DNA from: Gymnogyps californianus | Lineage: Eukaryota > Chordata > Aves > Accipitriformes > Cathartidae | Direction: 5' to 3' | DNA: 64,000 bases | NCBI RefSeq assembly: GCF_018139145.2 | Contig: NC_059478.1 | Location: 33,955,001-34,019,000 of the forward strand | In this document: one piece after another, positions 11,275 to 24,480 of the stretch | How positions within the stretch are numbered: position 1 is the stretch's first letter | Layout: each line of letters opens with the position of its first letter | The notes under the pieces: generated by a model | Told to the model about the DNA's origin: nothing | The model's database searches: none | Seen by the model: the letters and a program-made list of their open reading frames with translations, nothing else | Made by a program: the position numbers and the translations under genes

Positions 11275-14200
11275 AAATCTTTCTCTTAATAATCTCACAT
11301 GATCTCATGACTCCTAGTGCATAACACAGCCACAGCTGGTGGTGCTGTGTCTTGTAGCATGAATTTCCTTGTGTAAGGATTGGCATAACGTCACCTTTTT
11401 CACCATTAGCAGCAAAGTGGTTGCGCAGACGGAATAACCCAAGCTGAGCTCTCGGGTGGACTCGCCCTAAATTTCCCTGCCACTGAACCCGAGAAGATGC
11501 TTCCCCGTGAATGTGCTAGTTGTGCAGACAGAGCGCTGTCCTGAACGGCATCTGACTGAAGCATATAAATGATTTTTCCTGAGTTTGTGAGAGTCTCTTG
11601 GGCACAACAATTTAATAAATATTTGACCTACCCTGGGGGGGTTTATTGTAGCTTAGACTGTCTTAACTCAGTGACTCAGGAGACACCAATCCAACAAACT
11701 GTTGATACTTTTAATTTAGCCTTTTCTGAATTTCTATCAGCAGTCTGACCTAGCCGGAATGGCTGCCTACCGTCTCCCTTGACAGATTATTTAATTGTGG
11801 TCAGTTCTGGATAGTTACGATTTATGATCTGTTGGTTGTGTTCATGAATGCTTTGGGAATGGTGCTCTTTTCTTGGACTGAGCTTGTCCAGATGTATCAA
11901 TATTTTGATTTGGATGATCTAAAATAAATGGTCAAGATTAACTGTCTGCGACATTCTCTTTTAATGACAAAGTAGAACCATTTTTCATATCGGGAGATGT
12001 CTTCAAAACAGATACTGAGGTTTGCAAAATGGTTATAGCAGCCCATGCACAAGTGGCTTTCCATTAGACTTTGCTACATCTTTTTGGCGTCGCTGTTAGA
12101 CCGTGAGAAGACCGTGGGGAATCTGCTTGTGATGCTCAGTGATAAAGGCTTCGGATCGTGTAATGATGACCAAAGTGTGAAAGGATAGGGTGAAATCTTT
12201 TCAGCTCTCAGGCAGCCAGTGCTGCTCTAATAGGAGATGAGCTGGGAAACGGTTTGGAGAATTTCATGATGAGAATGGAAAAGCTATAGTGTGATTTTTT
12301 TTTTATTTCGTTAGCTCTGATCAAGCAGAGCAGGTCAGATCTCCAAAGGCTGATGTTATCTTGAGCTCCTCACAGCCTGCTGCTTTGTTGCTGCTGTTAC
12401 TTAGGGTAATGCCACTCTGTTACGTGCAAGGGGCTTCCGAATAGAGAAGTGCCAAGGTGCTTGCATTACAAAAACATGAAGCTGACGGTTGTTAATGGGA
12501 ATAGAAGAGCCCATTTCCCCTTAGTACCCGTCTCTGCCATGGGTGTGAGCAGCACAGCAGAAATGGGGCGTTCAGAGCCTCCAACTGTTAAGGAAAGAAA
12601 GATGAAAACTCATCCGGGTAGTCTCTGACAATGGAAGACATGCTGATTCACATCAGTGGGTGTGAAAGCCAATTCCCTGCTAAAGATCTGTTCCTCAGTG
12701 TGTATTTGTTCTTTGTGGAACCAGGATAGTTTACTCGATTTCCATCGGATGCTTGATCACTTAATAGTCCTTGGGTTCAGAAGACAGCCACAGGCCTACT
12801 AGACTGGACCAAAGACTCATGTAACTGAGCAGCTTTTCTCTGATGATGGATGGCCAGTAGACGACACTTGGGAAACAGCTTAAGAAACAGTGCAGGAACA
12901 GAATCCTCCCAGGTTCAGACAGGGAACTTCTTGAGCTGGAAGCAGGTTATTAGTTTTGTGATTCAATGTAAGAAAATCTGGTACCACAAAAATGAATGTA
13001 GGATATAGAGATATAATAAACCTATTGTAACAGAGTTAGTGTACAAGAGGGCACACGGTTTCGTTTGGGGAACAGTAAGAGCAGTTAGCTTTTTGATACA
13101 TTAATTTGTGCATTTAAAATGATTCCAACTAGGTAGGAAGGATTTTCTATATAAGGCATTAACTGGGTCAGGCTGGCTTCCAAAGGCGACGTTTGACAGC
13201 ATGCCTCGAGTTTGATGTGGGGGATACTGGAAACATGGTGATGTAAGTGTGAGTTATCCAGACTGGGCTGTAGAAAGTCCTGACCTCTGGTATACTTTAC
13301 AAATGTACAAGTAAATTGGCTACTTCAGGGCTGAAAACAGTTGGATTTTTCAAAGAAAGAGCTATTTCCACAGGATTAGGTCTTTGATATTTCTCAATTA
13401 TTTTGTTTTTCTAAGCTAGAGAAAGCTTTGAGTATGTAATACCTGCAGAGCTGTTTGTTTTGTTTTTTTTTTTTTTAAGAAAGCCAATCTGATAGTAATA
13501 AAACAACAAATGCAGCAAAAGGAACACTTTATTTTCTTGTGCAGGTATATAATATTTCATGTTACTTTCCCGTGCACTTCCAGTAGGATGGAGGTAATTG
13601 AAGACCAAACACTTGTTTTGTCTCTGTCTAATAATCAGCACCGATAAACCAGCCTAAACTCTTAAACTGCAGGAAAAAAAGTAATTTTCTGTAAGAAACA
13701 TGCATATCTCATTCTGAACTCTGAGGCTGGTGTAGCTACAGCCAGTGAATTTGCTTCTAAAGTGGGATTTCACCTTTTTAAAGGATTTTTAAAGAGAAAA
13801 CCTGGTTACTTTAATCTTTCATTGTATAAGCCTTCTGATGTATTACCCGTACATACCTTGGTGTGTTGTAGTCTTTCAGTGGCAATGCCTTGTCTAAATC
13901 GGGGATATTTTATTACTTATTTTTAAAAAAACTGTTGCTTGAGTTACTAAAGGTATGGCTATAGTAAGAAGTTGCATATTTCATTTGAAGCTGATTACTT
14001 TAACTTTGAAAATATTTGTCTAAGTTTTCATTTGGTTTGCTAACTCATTATATAGAAGTGACAGTAGTTTAATTAGAAAACACAGTTTATATTTATGGAA
14101 AGTGTTCACATGCTGTCTTTTGTGAAAGCTGAAGAATTCAAGAAGGAACACAATGTTTCCCACAAACCATACATCTCCTCAATTCCACAGTCTCTCAGCA

Positions 14201-14296
14201 GCTGGACTAAAAAGGTTTTTAATACGAGTTATGTGTTTAATTAGGGAAGGGAGCCTTGGCAGATCTTCTGACTTACAGTTCATTTTAAAGTCTTCC
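11275..14296. other. Unique noncoding block
   Basis: Ordinary mixed sequence with few open frames; none exceeds about 80 codons. A shorter T run lies near 13451. No repeat family, RNA gene or exon is recognisable. Confidence 0.6.
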
Positions 14297-14375
14297 AAAA
14301 AAAAAAGAAAAAAAAAAAAAAAAGAAAAAGAAAAAAAAGAAAAAGGAAAGAAAAAGAAAAAGAAAAAAAAGGAAA
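14297..14375. repeat. 79-bp homopurine (A/G) tract
   Basis: From 14297 to 14375 the plus strand contains only A and G, mostly A runs of 5-16 bases separated by single or paired G. It is low-complexity sequence able to form a long polypurine/polypyrimidine duplex. It could derive from an expanded poly-A, although no SINE or LINE body adjoins it. The lysine-rich and phenylalanine-rich frames across it are artefacts of composition. Confidence 0.93.
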
Positions 14376-15201
14376 TCAATCCAATTTGGTTTAATTGTCA
14401 TATATAAATTAAGAACTCATTTTTTTCCACTTCACAAAGATATCTTCTCTGGCCCCTCCTGATGGATTGCACAGGGCAATTACTTCCAAATGAGGAACGT
14501 CAGGCTGGAATTCAGCAGTGAGTTCTCATGGTCTCCCAGAAGGCCCCGCGCTGCCCTGGCCCCGCTGCAGATCCCCCCATCGCAGCCCTGCGGTTTCACA
14601 GTGCTCTGCAAGCATTTGCCTCTACAGTTTCTCCCACAAGACAGTTGCCCAACCCAGAGAGAAGGGCTTCTTCCAAAAGCTCAAACCCTCTTGAGAGTGG
14701 ACTGCGGATAAGAAAATACCTTGCAGGAGATTTCCCACCTGCAGTGTCCATCCTGCGTGGTCAGCAGGAGGCAAGGGCAGGCTCTTACAGGCTCTGGTTG
14801 GGGGGTTCTCCACTGTTCTCTCTCCCCTTTTCAAACTGGTAAATCATTTTGGGTAATAGAAATGTATTCCCTTTGTACCAGTTCTGCGTGGGAGAAGATT
14901 AGTAGGACAAGATCAAAATAAATGGGTTTAAACCACAATAATTTAATGCAAGAGTACAAATTGCCTACCAGTTCCTTCCATTAGGTTTAAACTCTGGGTA
15001 ACCAATCTAAAACAAATTGGAAAGAGAAGAGTTGCTTCAAGCTGACTGAAATTTGTTTAGTGTCTTCACGGGGAAATATGCAGTGGATTTGAGCTCAAAT
15101 GGCAAGCTGGACTTAAAAAAAAAAAATTTATATTTCTATATCTATCTCTTAGCAGCCCTCATTTTCAGGGTATAGGGTTGAATACAGCTAAGGATGGATG
15201 A
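14376..15201. other. Unique noncoding block, locally GC-richer
   Basis: The stretch 14500-14830 is GC-richer than its surroundings and gives several overlapping open frames of 65-105 codons on both strands. None shows a codon pattern or motif that separates it from the others. No repeat is recognised. Confidence 0.5.
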
Positions 15202-15220
15202 TTTTTTTTTTTTTTTTTTT
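15202..15220. repeat. Poly-T tract, 19 bases
   Basis: Nineteen uninterrupted T. No adjoining retroelement body is recognisable. A simple mononucleotide repeat. Confidence 0.92.
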
Positions 15221-17167
15221 AATCTAAAATAGCAAAGTTTCAGGGGTTGCAGAGGTTAGTAGCCTCATTCATTAACTTCCTTTTAAGAACCGCTGTGTGT
15301 CACTGGGCTGCTGCAAGGCACCGTTGCTGCCTCACTGTCTCCTCCTTGCCCTCAAGAAGCCAAAATGTTAAACTGGTGGAGTTTACTACATCTACAGAGA
15401 AATTCTTCACGTCTGGCCTAGATGTCTAACTAAATTTGGTATGTATCTTGTGGGCTGGGGCAAGTGCTGGAAGCTATTAGAAAGCTGAACAAAAAGCTCT
15501 ATTCAAGGACTATCGCCTTCCTGCCGGGGTAATCCAAGTATCAAAAATTTAAAAATATGGGGTAGGAGACTGTGGCTGCCACAGACGAGAACTTCTAAAG
15601 GTGTCTAGAACATCCACTTACTTTAAAATGTTGCTTCTATGGTAGATGATTAATTTGAAAAATGCAACAAAGAAGCCCAATATAACATATACATATATAT
15701 CCAATTAAATAAAATTGAACACTTTTAATAAAGTGGAGTTGCAAGCTGGTAAAAATTTTCTCTTGTCACTCAAAGTTAGGACAGGAAAGCATTTTTCTTT
15801 CCCTTGAAATAGCTGTATTTATTATATCTGACCTGTTTAACATTGCTGGTTTTACTTAAGAACTAGAAAGAAACAAATGCTTTTCATCGTTTGATGCCTT
15901 TTTTGTAGCGTGAAATTGTGTTACCAAGAAAAATAAGGTAGAAATGGTTTCCAAAACACAGCCCAGAATAATCAAACATTCTTTTCTTTTTTTTAAAAAA
16001 TGAAGCTGGTTAATCCTAATTGTTTGAATCTATTATAAATTATTTACTTTCTGAACAGCAGCTTGTTCTCATTTTTAAGCTTTAAAACAGCTATATATGG
16101 TTTTTAGTTTTCAGTAGTTACTTCAGGAAAGGTGAAAATGCGGTGAGAATACTTTTAGTGCGTAGAGAAAACCAGACCCCATAAACTGATTCAACTTCCC
16201 ATTGAGTTATCCTGTCTATAAGTTGCTTTTAGTTGCTTCCTAATGAAAAAGTTCTAGACAGCAGGGTTGCCACTGAAGTCCATTCTGTGCTCCGTTTACT
16301 TTTGGCTATATTTTTGAGATATTTATACAGAATTTTTTTTTGGTGTCATGTACTGTAATGGATTTGCCTGAAGAGCAGACCTGCTCCATGCATGGCTGGG
16401 CTAAACATCATTAGTCATTCCACAGCCAGAAGCATGGGTTATTTATATTATTCACGTTTCATTTTACTTTAACCATTTCATATTAGCCAACGAACTGTGC
16501 AGCTGGTACCAGGCAAGTCAAGGAAAAAATCAGCAACATTGTGGCCCTAGCAGGCAGATGCTGAGGGTGTTGGAGTAAAGCGGGAGCATTTCTGTTGGAA
16601 TCACAGGAAACGGGCAAAGATAAAGGATTCAAGACCTTGGTGGAGTGGATTTGTACACACAAAGCTGAAACTTGCAGCACATCATTTCACAGGAAAATCC
16701 AGTTGCAGCTGACTCCCGAGGATGCTGCCAGGAGGGCCTGATTCTTTCCTTTCCAGCTTTTTCCCCAGTCCATTGTCCAAACAAATCTTGAATGAACATT
16801 GGATTAATTGCTTATTTCCCTCCCTTGTTTACCAGTGTGCTTTAAATATGAGAGACGAAAATGTTTGTTTTACAAGTTCAATTTGCTTATCTCCCTGGGA
16901 ATTTTGAAGTGAGAAATGACATCTATTCTGCATTACTACGCCATTCTTATTGTACAGAATTTGTTCCTGTGTTTACATCTCGCGTTATGCTCACACAAGA
17001 AAAATCTTCCTTTTTAACAGAAGTCAGATCTAATGTATTTACTACCTACGGCCACTTATTTGTCTATCTTGCAACCCTTTAAGGTTCAAAGGCAGCTGAA
17101 ACAGCATAAACTCTGCTCGCGGGGCAGAGTCTTGAGACTTACCCTGTCTTCTCTAGCAGGAATGTGA
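15221..17167. other. Unique noncoding block
   Basis: AT-rich unique sequence. A small alternating AT segment (ACATATACATATATAT) lies near 15687. Frames are short and without motifs. Nothing else recognisable. Confidence 0.58.
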
Positions 17168-17240
17168 ACCAAAGCCTACTCAAGTCAATAGGAGTCTTTC
17201 CATTGGCTCGGGGAAGTGGTGGATTAGGTCTGTAGTGTGA
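17168..17240. repeat. Relic of an amniote LINE tail (L3/CR1-L3-like)
   Basis: Contains ACCAAAGCCTACTCAAGTC, then a spacer around AGTCTTTCCATTGG, then GGATTAGGTC. This follows a quasi-palindromic motif ('ccaaagcc..ttgaagtcaatgg...gactt..tgggctttgga.caggtc') that I recall from ancient LINE 3' regions in turtles and birds. Independent support: the same layout recurs at 19878-19942 and 62616-62682 in this window. Family name is tentative. Confidence 0.5.
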
Positions 17241-17336
17241 ATATCGAGATTGGTTGAGACAGAAGGCTTTAGTATATAAATTTCTTTTTCTTCCATAAAT
17301 GGCAATGAGCCGTGTTACAAATAAAATAATAATAGA

Positions 17337-17490
17337 CTTGCATTATAGAGCTCCTTTTATCTGCTGACTTCAAAGTGCCTCCAAGTTTGCACGAAATTCC
17401 CAGCTTTCTTGTTGGAGAAACTGAGGCATGCGGAAATCAAATTCAAAATAACGTGGTGCAATAGCAAGATTCAGAATAGCACTCGGCCTA
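17337..17490 (-). repeat. Ancient MIR-like SINE relic
   Basis: The plus strand reads, in order, CATTATAGAGCTCCTTTTAT, TCAAAGTGCCTCCAAG (like 'tcaaagcgctttacaa'), then GGAGAAACTGAGGCATGCGG, the most conserved MIR/CORE word, and then a decayed AGCAAGATTCAGAATAGCAC. Orientation is minus relative to the tRNA-derived head. A short truncated copy with approximate ends. Confidence 0.6.
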
Positions 17491-19877
17491 ATTTTCATTC
17501 ATATAAAGTATCCTTAGCTTTCATTAGTTTTCAGCTGTCCTAAGTATTTTTTGCCAACCAGGATGCCCGAGGACAGCATTAGTGAGAAGACACTAAGTGA
17601 AAGCCCTGGCTACAGACTTTGTAAATATACTGTTTTAATGTACAAAGAGTGATGGTCTCATATTTCCATTGTATCTGTGTTCAATGTCATAACATAAAAA
17701 TATTATATAAACCATAGCAAAAAGTATGAGAACTGGTAATGTATTAAGCTGTTCCTTTCCAATTTTCCTTCTTTATTGTCTGGTTTTCTCTTTGTCCTTA
17801 GTAGCTTCCCTGGACCATGTTTCTTCTTTCTGCTTTCCAGGATTTGCTCTAGGAGTTGCATTTGTGACTCTACATCAGTACAGTTGCATTTTAGGCTCTC
17901 TGTTGTTAGAGAGTTAAAATCGAGGTGATTTCATGCCCTGAACTTGGGGTGCTGTGTGATGAGAGAGCACCAACACGGTCTCAATTCTAAGAGGTTCGTC
18001 CTTAGTTACAAATTGGAGATTTTGAATTCTTAAAATAAAGTTACATATCAAATTACATTTGTCTTTTAAATTCCTATATAATGGATATTAATACCTGTTC
18101 AGCTTTGTTTGTGCTTCTACTTCACTGGACCCATATAGTATAAACACGATCTTTCACCAGATTTTTTCCAAAAGTAAAATAATCATTTGGGCAGAAGACT
18201 TACGCTTTTGGCTGGAGCGAGAGTCAGAGGCTGAGCTGATTTTACAACCATCTGACTGAATGGATACGTTGCCAGTTTCTTTATAGAGATTATATTGTCA
18301 CAAATGCAAAAAACAGAAAAAGAAACGAGCTGGAAACATGCACAGAACCTGCACAGAAAGGAGACCAGAACAGCTTTTGTGTGTTTTCTGCACTTCAGAT
18401 GAGACTTTAATTTTAGTTTGTTTCAAAATGATTACTTTAAGCCATCCCTTGCAAGCTAAAGCAACTTGGAATGATTACAGTTGGCATAAAACTGTAGATA
18501 ACATTTAAAAAAATAAGACTCCAACTCTTACACCTTCCACAGCCCTGACTGGGTATGGTTGGAAGGCAGGTTTCTCTTTCCTGCCTAAATGTGGGGAGTT
18601 TTTTTGGTTTGTTTTTCCTTATTTAGCTCCCATGTTGGTCACTGTGAGAGGCAGGTTGCTGGGTTCGAGAGACTATTCCCATATTGCTCTGTTCTCTCCA
18701 TTGGGTCTTGGCAGTTGCATGTTTTTCTGTGCATGAAACTATTGGAAAACTTTTATTTTGTAAATGTCTTTATTTACTACTTCTGTAATATCAACATAAG
18801 TAGAAAGATTAAAATTCTAATTTGATCCTAATAATTTTTAAGTAGAAAATTGTAAGGGCTCACTTTCAAACTAGAGGCCAAAAAATGGGACGGCTTGGCA
18901 CTAATTTTGTATTGAAAATTGTAATACATGAGAAGTGGGAAGAGTTGTAATAATTCAGTGTTTGACTGCTAGGCTTATGGCAATCTGTCGTAGCTGGAGG
19001 GAATAATTTTTCTCGTGGGACAAGCAGTATGATTTCTAGGTATGTGGTCTAGTTGCTAGGTATTTAGTACATGAAGAGCGGTCATTGATTTTAACTTCTA
19101 TCAGTTTTGTTCTTGTAATTCTTGTAATTCTTTGACACCGTGTTTGCTTTGATAGGGCCACCTTTGCTCTAGATGTAAATTGGTGAACCTTCATGGCCTC
19201 CAGTAATTTGTACCTGGCTCCACACTATTTCTGTAGAACAGACGTAGAATAGTTTGGCAGTTTTAATCATCTTCAGTATAGTGCTAAGGCAGGTGGTGCT
19301 TTTTGCGTTATGTTTTACTTCCATCTTTTGTGGAAATAATGAAAAAAGAGTAACAGAAAGCACCCTCCTGCTTAAGAGAAAGGTGGTTTTAATTTCTTAA
19401 CAAGTTAATAATTCATTACTTTGTTTCTGTCTGTACAACTATTAGTGAAATGTGCTGTAAAGATCTACCTGATTGCCTGAAGAGAAAGCTGTTATATGTA
19501 ACCATGCATAAAGAAATGAAAAGCACCTGCCAGGTCCTGTGTAACACAGGCCTGGCTTTAAACTCCAAAACAAGTATAGCAAATGGTATTAAAGTGGTGT
19601 ACTGGGACCAGCTGATAATCCAGTGCTGAATCAAATTTCCAGATTTCACTTCTCATGACAATGGTATTCCAGGGTTGCTTTATGCTTTTTCCATTTGGAA
19701 ATAAATACATGTTTTCCTTACTGGTTTTGTTCTCAGTTTCGATCATTTACAAATTTTAAATCCGTAATGTGACTGAGTCAAACAGAGAGATTCCACCAAA
19801 CATCAGAAATTTGGTATTTTCATACTGAAAACTTAGGCACCGTAAATGCCAAGGTTGAAATTAAGTGCTTAAAAGCT
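17491..19877. other. Unique noncoding block
   Basis: AT-rich unique sequence with open frames no longer than about 78 codons. A T-rich frame near 18589-18825 is hydrophobic only because of composition. A ten-base tandem word (TTCTTGTAAT) occurs twice near 19110-19130. Nothing else recognisable. Confidence 0.58.
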
Positions 19878-19942
19878 TGACTCAAAGTCTGTTGGGTCAA
19901 CATAAAGAGTCGCATTGAATTTTAGTGGGCTTTGATCAGGCT
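19878..19942. repeat. Relic of an amniote LINE tail (L3/CR1-L3-like)
   Basis: Reads GACTCAAAGTCTGTTGGGTC, then AAAGAGTCGCATTGAATTTT and AGTGGGCTTTGATCAGGCT. The two halves are near inverted repeats of each other around the 'agact/agtc' centre. The layout matches the copies at 17168 and 62616. The ending 'gggctttgatcaggc' is the best preserved part. Confidence 0.55.
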
Positions 19943-22554
19943 GTAAGTAACGTACAATTTATCAAGTTATTTCCATGCTATTCATTTTCTTTTCTGTAAG
20001 GTTCACGGAGGAAATAGGTTTTGTTAGTGACAAGAATAAATCTGAAAGATGAATGGAGAGGAAAAAATATGCATATGCTGAGGGCTTGCTCCTGCTTTCA
20101 GCAATGCAGGTGTGGGTCTTGGTATCTTGTAAGATCAGCTGCACTGCTGATTTTACAAGAGATCTGATGATTTACATTGTGTGCTTTTGTGAATGGGGTC
20201 AGCCTCAGTGATGCACACCTGTGTACCTGAGACCGGGGCAGGCTGCAGTCGATTGAAAGTGCAGGTATTTTTCATATATCTGTCATTTGCTAACATTAAA
20301 CTGATTTGAAGAACATTTAGAAAGAGTTCCCTATTTGGCAATCACATTAAAAACCAAACAAATATAGAAAGTATACCTTTCCACTGCCAGTTGTTTTGCA
20401 CTGTCTTTCAGTCCTTGGCTCACGTACTGGAACCCCTTGCCAAAGTCACGTGCAGAGGGGCAGGTTCTGGCATAATCAAGAATATACAGTGGAAATCTGT
20501 CTATATATGGGGCAAAAACTAGTCAAAAGAACTCCTGTCTCTTGACTTCTATTAGCTAGAGCTGCCTATGTATCTGTTGTGTATGAGTGCTTTCATGTAG
20601 ACACCATTTTTGTGCTTCTCCTTCAAGACTTGTCTGTGTGAATGTCTTATTACAAAATAAAATAAGGCAACTGGTACAGACTAAAAGCTTGAGCTAGTGG
20701 TTGGGAAAAGCGTGGAAAATCTTATTACTTAATACCTAGCAAGTTCTCATGGATTTTGTGTCCTGTTTCAGGGTAGCTCCCTATTTATTCCTGCAAACAT
20801 TAATAGTAACATCGTCTCTCTTTGTGGTGTTCAGGGAAGAACTACAATGGCTGGGTTATGGGATACCCGGCAGGTGTGGACTGCTGGTGTATGACCAGAG
20901 ATGTCCATTTATACAAGTACCTATGCTGCATGCAAAGTTATTTATGAGAAAGAATCCACAGTAGCTGTGTTGGCACGCAAGGGTAAGGTATTTTTTGTTT
21001 TTCCAAGCTGGCAGCCTTTAGTGATTCACTTCAAAGGTAAAAAACACATCTTTATTCCTGTATACCATTGCCTTTCATCCCTCTGCTAATCCACAGGTTT
21101 GGGAGACTTATCCCATGACTACAACACACAAACTGGTAAATAATACAGAAGAATGTAGAGGGGGGAGGGAGAAAAAAATACCCAACAAAAAAAGAGTTTG
21201 AAGGGCACAGTTCTGTAGGTGGATTTTATTTCTGCCTTGAGATAGCTTTCTCCTCATTTTGGTTGAAGAATGGAGATGGAAAGCATCACGAAAACTTCCT
21301 TTGTCCTGCGGAGGCCTGCACCGCAGATAACAAACCCTTTGATCCGAGCCCCTGTCTGTGTTTAGAGTTCAGTCCGGAGGGGTGAGGTACAAGTGAACTC
21401 ATCGTTTTGGGGAAGCTGCCAGATAAGAGTATAAGCAGAAGCAGTTACTGCTAGAGAGCAATACGCTCTTTGCTTACCTTGCAGCAACTTGTTTTTATGT
21501 CCGTTTCCTGAAGTGGTTTTCCTTGTCTCTGCTGCTTTCTCATAGCTGTTTTTCCTGAGGGTTTCTTGGGGTTTGTGTTTTTGTTTGTTCTGCTTAGTTA
21601 TTTTTTGAGTTTGGGTTGTTTTTTGAATGAATCGCTCCATTTCACTGGAGTTAATAACTCTCTTTTCTTTTTGAATAACCACGAGTGGTTACGACCTGTC
21701 TCCTCTGGTAAGCAGCACATGCGAAACCACAGTAACTTACACTGCTGTTGACTTGCTTTTTCCACTGCCTCCTCGAGTCATGAACCTCCACAGTGAAGTG
21801 TGTCACCTTCGGGGAATCACCCTCAGTATTCCCTGCAGCATTTTGCCTTCTCTTGGAGGTCTCACATCAAGGTAGTGACCTGATCTGACCCCTGTCACCT
21901 TCTTTGACCCCGAAACATCACAGCCTGAGGTGTTATTATTGCAGGAACACCTGTGACATGCATTTTTTTCCTACTGGAAAAAAAACTTTGAGTTTTTCTT
22001 TCACACTGATTCCATCTAAGCACCCTATTTTCATCGTTCCAGAGGTAATGATTTGAAATTACTTAATTTTGCTTCCAAGGATAGCAATCAGGATTTAATA
22101 AAGACTAACTTGACAGAATTTACTACCTCATCATATGGTATTTTTAGGATTATGGAGAAAAATAGGAGAAGTGTAAGTCCCTGTGTACTCTGAGAAGCAC
22201 AAGGCTTCTGCCTGTGTAAGGTCATGGCATGTTTTATCCTTGTTCGAACTTGTTAGGAAACTCATGATTTTAAAGCCCCCTTAGATGTTTTTCTTATTGT
22301 TCTTGCCTCTTGATGTTTGCTGGCCAGTGGGAGATCGTTATACTTTGGGTATAATATATATGTACGCCATGCATGGCTGCAAGTCATTATTAACCCTGGC
22401 AGCTTATTTATAGTCTCACTTTTTGCTCAATTTTTTCCCTGTACTAAAAGCAAGGCAAACCAATGAGCAATGTTTGGAAGGTTTGTTATTAAATGCCTGT
22501 GACTTGCATATCTGATCTATTCAACGTCTTTAGGGATTTCTGATGGATAAACAT
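19943..22554. other. Unique noncoding block
   Basis: Unique sequence. At 20836-20983 a segment is bounded by TTCAG and GTAAGG, like an exon, but every frame through it meets a stop; see the rejected list. A minus-strand frame of 106 codons (21362-21682) is lysine- and glutamine-rich and unrecognised. No repeat was identified. Confidence 0.55.
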
Positions 22555-22670
22555 AAAATCACAGAGCAGCTTAGACGGAAAAGTAGGTCCAAGCCTCTGC
22601 TCAAAGCAGTGCCTGCTTTGAAGTTAGATCCAGGTTTGGCGTTAGATCAGGTTGCTCATAGGTTGAATGG
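22555..22670 (-). mobile_element. CR1 LINE 3' fragment
   Basis: The plus strand shows the reverse complement of a CR1 3' end: AAAATCACAGAGC, then AGGTCCAAGCCTCTGCTCAA, AGCAGTGCCTGCTTTGAAGT and TAGATCAGGTTGCTCA. The order matches CR1 ('cctgctcaaagcagggc..acttcaaagttagatcaggttgctca'), with a small internal duplication of the TTAGATC word. CR1 is the dominant avian LINE and its copies are usually truncated at the 5' end, as here. It cannot be autonomous. The ends are approximate. Confidence 0.7.
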
Positions 22671-24480
22671 TTTATGTCTCATGGACTTTGAGGGGTTAAA
22701 ATCCATTTGCTAAGTGATAATAGTTGAGGTTAATAATATTTCTTGAACACTTAGTACCTTGAAGTAAACCTTCTGGATGTGTCCCGTGTTTCAGTACAAG
22801 TCCATATTGTCACTAATAGGCTTGCAGTAATACAGCATTTTCTCCTCACAATGGATTAGAGAGAAAGAAGGCTGCTTCTCAGTGATTAAATGACACTTAT
22901 TCTTGTGCTCTTTATTCAGCTATTCCCCAGCTGCTGACAAAAGGTGCTTTCTCTGAATACAGAGCAGCAAGCCATCTCCTCTGTGTTAGTAAAATACTGT
23001 AAATTCCAGATGCCTTGCAACTAAACTTGGCTGAAACATTGCATTCAGGAAAAAAGTCTGCTTTTTTATTACAAGCAAAGTTTTGTAGGAAATGATACAT
23101 TTCAGAGGTTTTTTTCTGTTTTTCCTTAAAAGTATGTTGTTTTGATTTTAAATTCTAATGAAATACTGAAAACTCTTATGGAAGGATTTCCATCATTAAA
23201 GATTATACGTGGGAAGAAAAACGTTTCCCGCCCAGTTATGATTTTAACCTGCACTCCCCCAATTCCCAGCGCTAGTGTTTCTCAGTAGTCCTTGTTCCCT
23301 GAGAATTTTCACAAAGAGCTAATTTTTTTAATTAGGCATTTGCAAGCACACGTACGTTTGCATCAGCGAGTGCATTTTATCCGCTTCATGTGCGTACCTT
23401 TGAACAGGAATTTTTGTGGGTATGTATATTTAATGTGTATTTGAAAACTCTGCTCTTACCATAGCTGTCTTTTGAGCGCTGGCGCCATAATTTCCTAAGG
23501 GAGATGTGCTACAGCACTTGCTCCCATCTGATCACCAGGACAGTGATTGCGGTTAGAGATAACTGGCAATATCTTTAATTAAAAGGCTTGCTGGAGAGCA
23601 AAGGGCACTCTGCCAGTCACCATAACAACTGTTGCTGCTGAGAAATTATAACTGCATGCTTTGGCACAAATGGCATGTGCCTGCCCACCCCCATGCTTTC
23701 AGGTATGTTTTTTATCTCCTCATGACTTAATTGTTTGTGTTCACAAAGGATGTGGCAATTTTTTTTTTTTTCTTTAACTGTCATGTGGTTTTCATTCTGC
23801 TGTTCTCATTGTGTCTAGGGATTTTTAGCCTTTTGCAGCAGGCAGCGAGAATTGTTGCTTTAGTTTATAATGCTCTGTCAGGCTTGCAACCATAAATAAT
23901 CCATGGTGGAGCAGTGATTACACTGCATTTCCCCAGGAGCTGCAGGCTACCTTTGCACTGGACGTAAACCCACTGCATTGCTTTACACATTTGAGTGATT
24001 CCTATTTTCAGTTTATTTAAAAAAGTTGCAAATGGACAATTTTTGAAATGGTTTGTTATTGTTATTTAAGTTGATTTAGTGTTTAGACTTTTGCATTTGT
24101 GCTTTAAAAGGACTGCAAATTAAAACCAGTTCGAGTCAGGAATGTGTATTCACTACAGCTTTGGAACATGTATGGAATCTGAAGTTTATGGCTTTGAAAG
24201 CACTTGCTCTCTTTCAAATGTTTCTAATAAGATAGAGTGTGGTGATTTACACCTCTTGAGATATTGAACTGCTATCCAAGAATGTTGTTTGGCTCTTAAA
24301 GAAAGCAAGCATTGGTGGGCCTTATTTTGGGAAAAGGAGAAAAAAAAGCCGATGTGATTTCATTAAGAGTTAAGCATTATGTGTGTAAAAGAATTCATTA
24401 TTTAACACTTTCTCTGTACACCATGAATGCATTTGGGATCCATCAGCTGTTAATTTCTGGAGAAGACAAAGAGGAGAGCA
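22671..24480. other. Unique noncoding block with a regulatory-looking stretch
   Basis: Unique sequence. The part from about 23320 to 23660 has balanced composition and dense transcription-factor-like words (CATAACAACTG, TTTAATTAAAAGG, GAAATTATAACTGCATGC) and lacks repeats; it resembles conserved noncoding enhancers, although conservation cannot be tested here. A T run lies at about 23759. No gene was seen. Confidence 0.5.

Noticed and set aside
14153..14407. Lysine-rich plus frame and phenylalanine-rich minus frame
   Set aside because: Both are direct translations of the homopurine tract.
18655..18680. GGGTTCGAG word resembling a tRNA T-arm
   Set aside because: No matching acceptor stem, D-arm or anticodon arm around it.
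20836..20983. Exon-like segment bounded by TTCAG and GTAAGG
   Set aside because: All three plus-strand frames through it contain a stop before the putative donor, and none resembles a known protein. Could only be a noncoding exon, for which there is no evidence.
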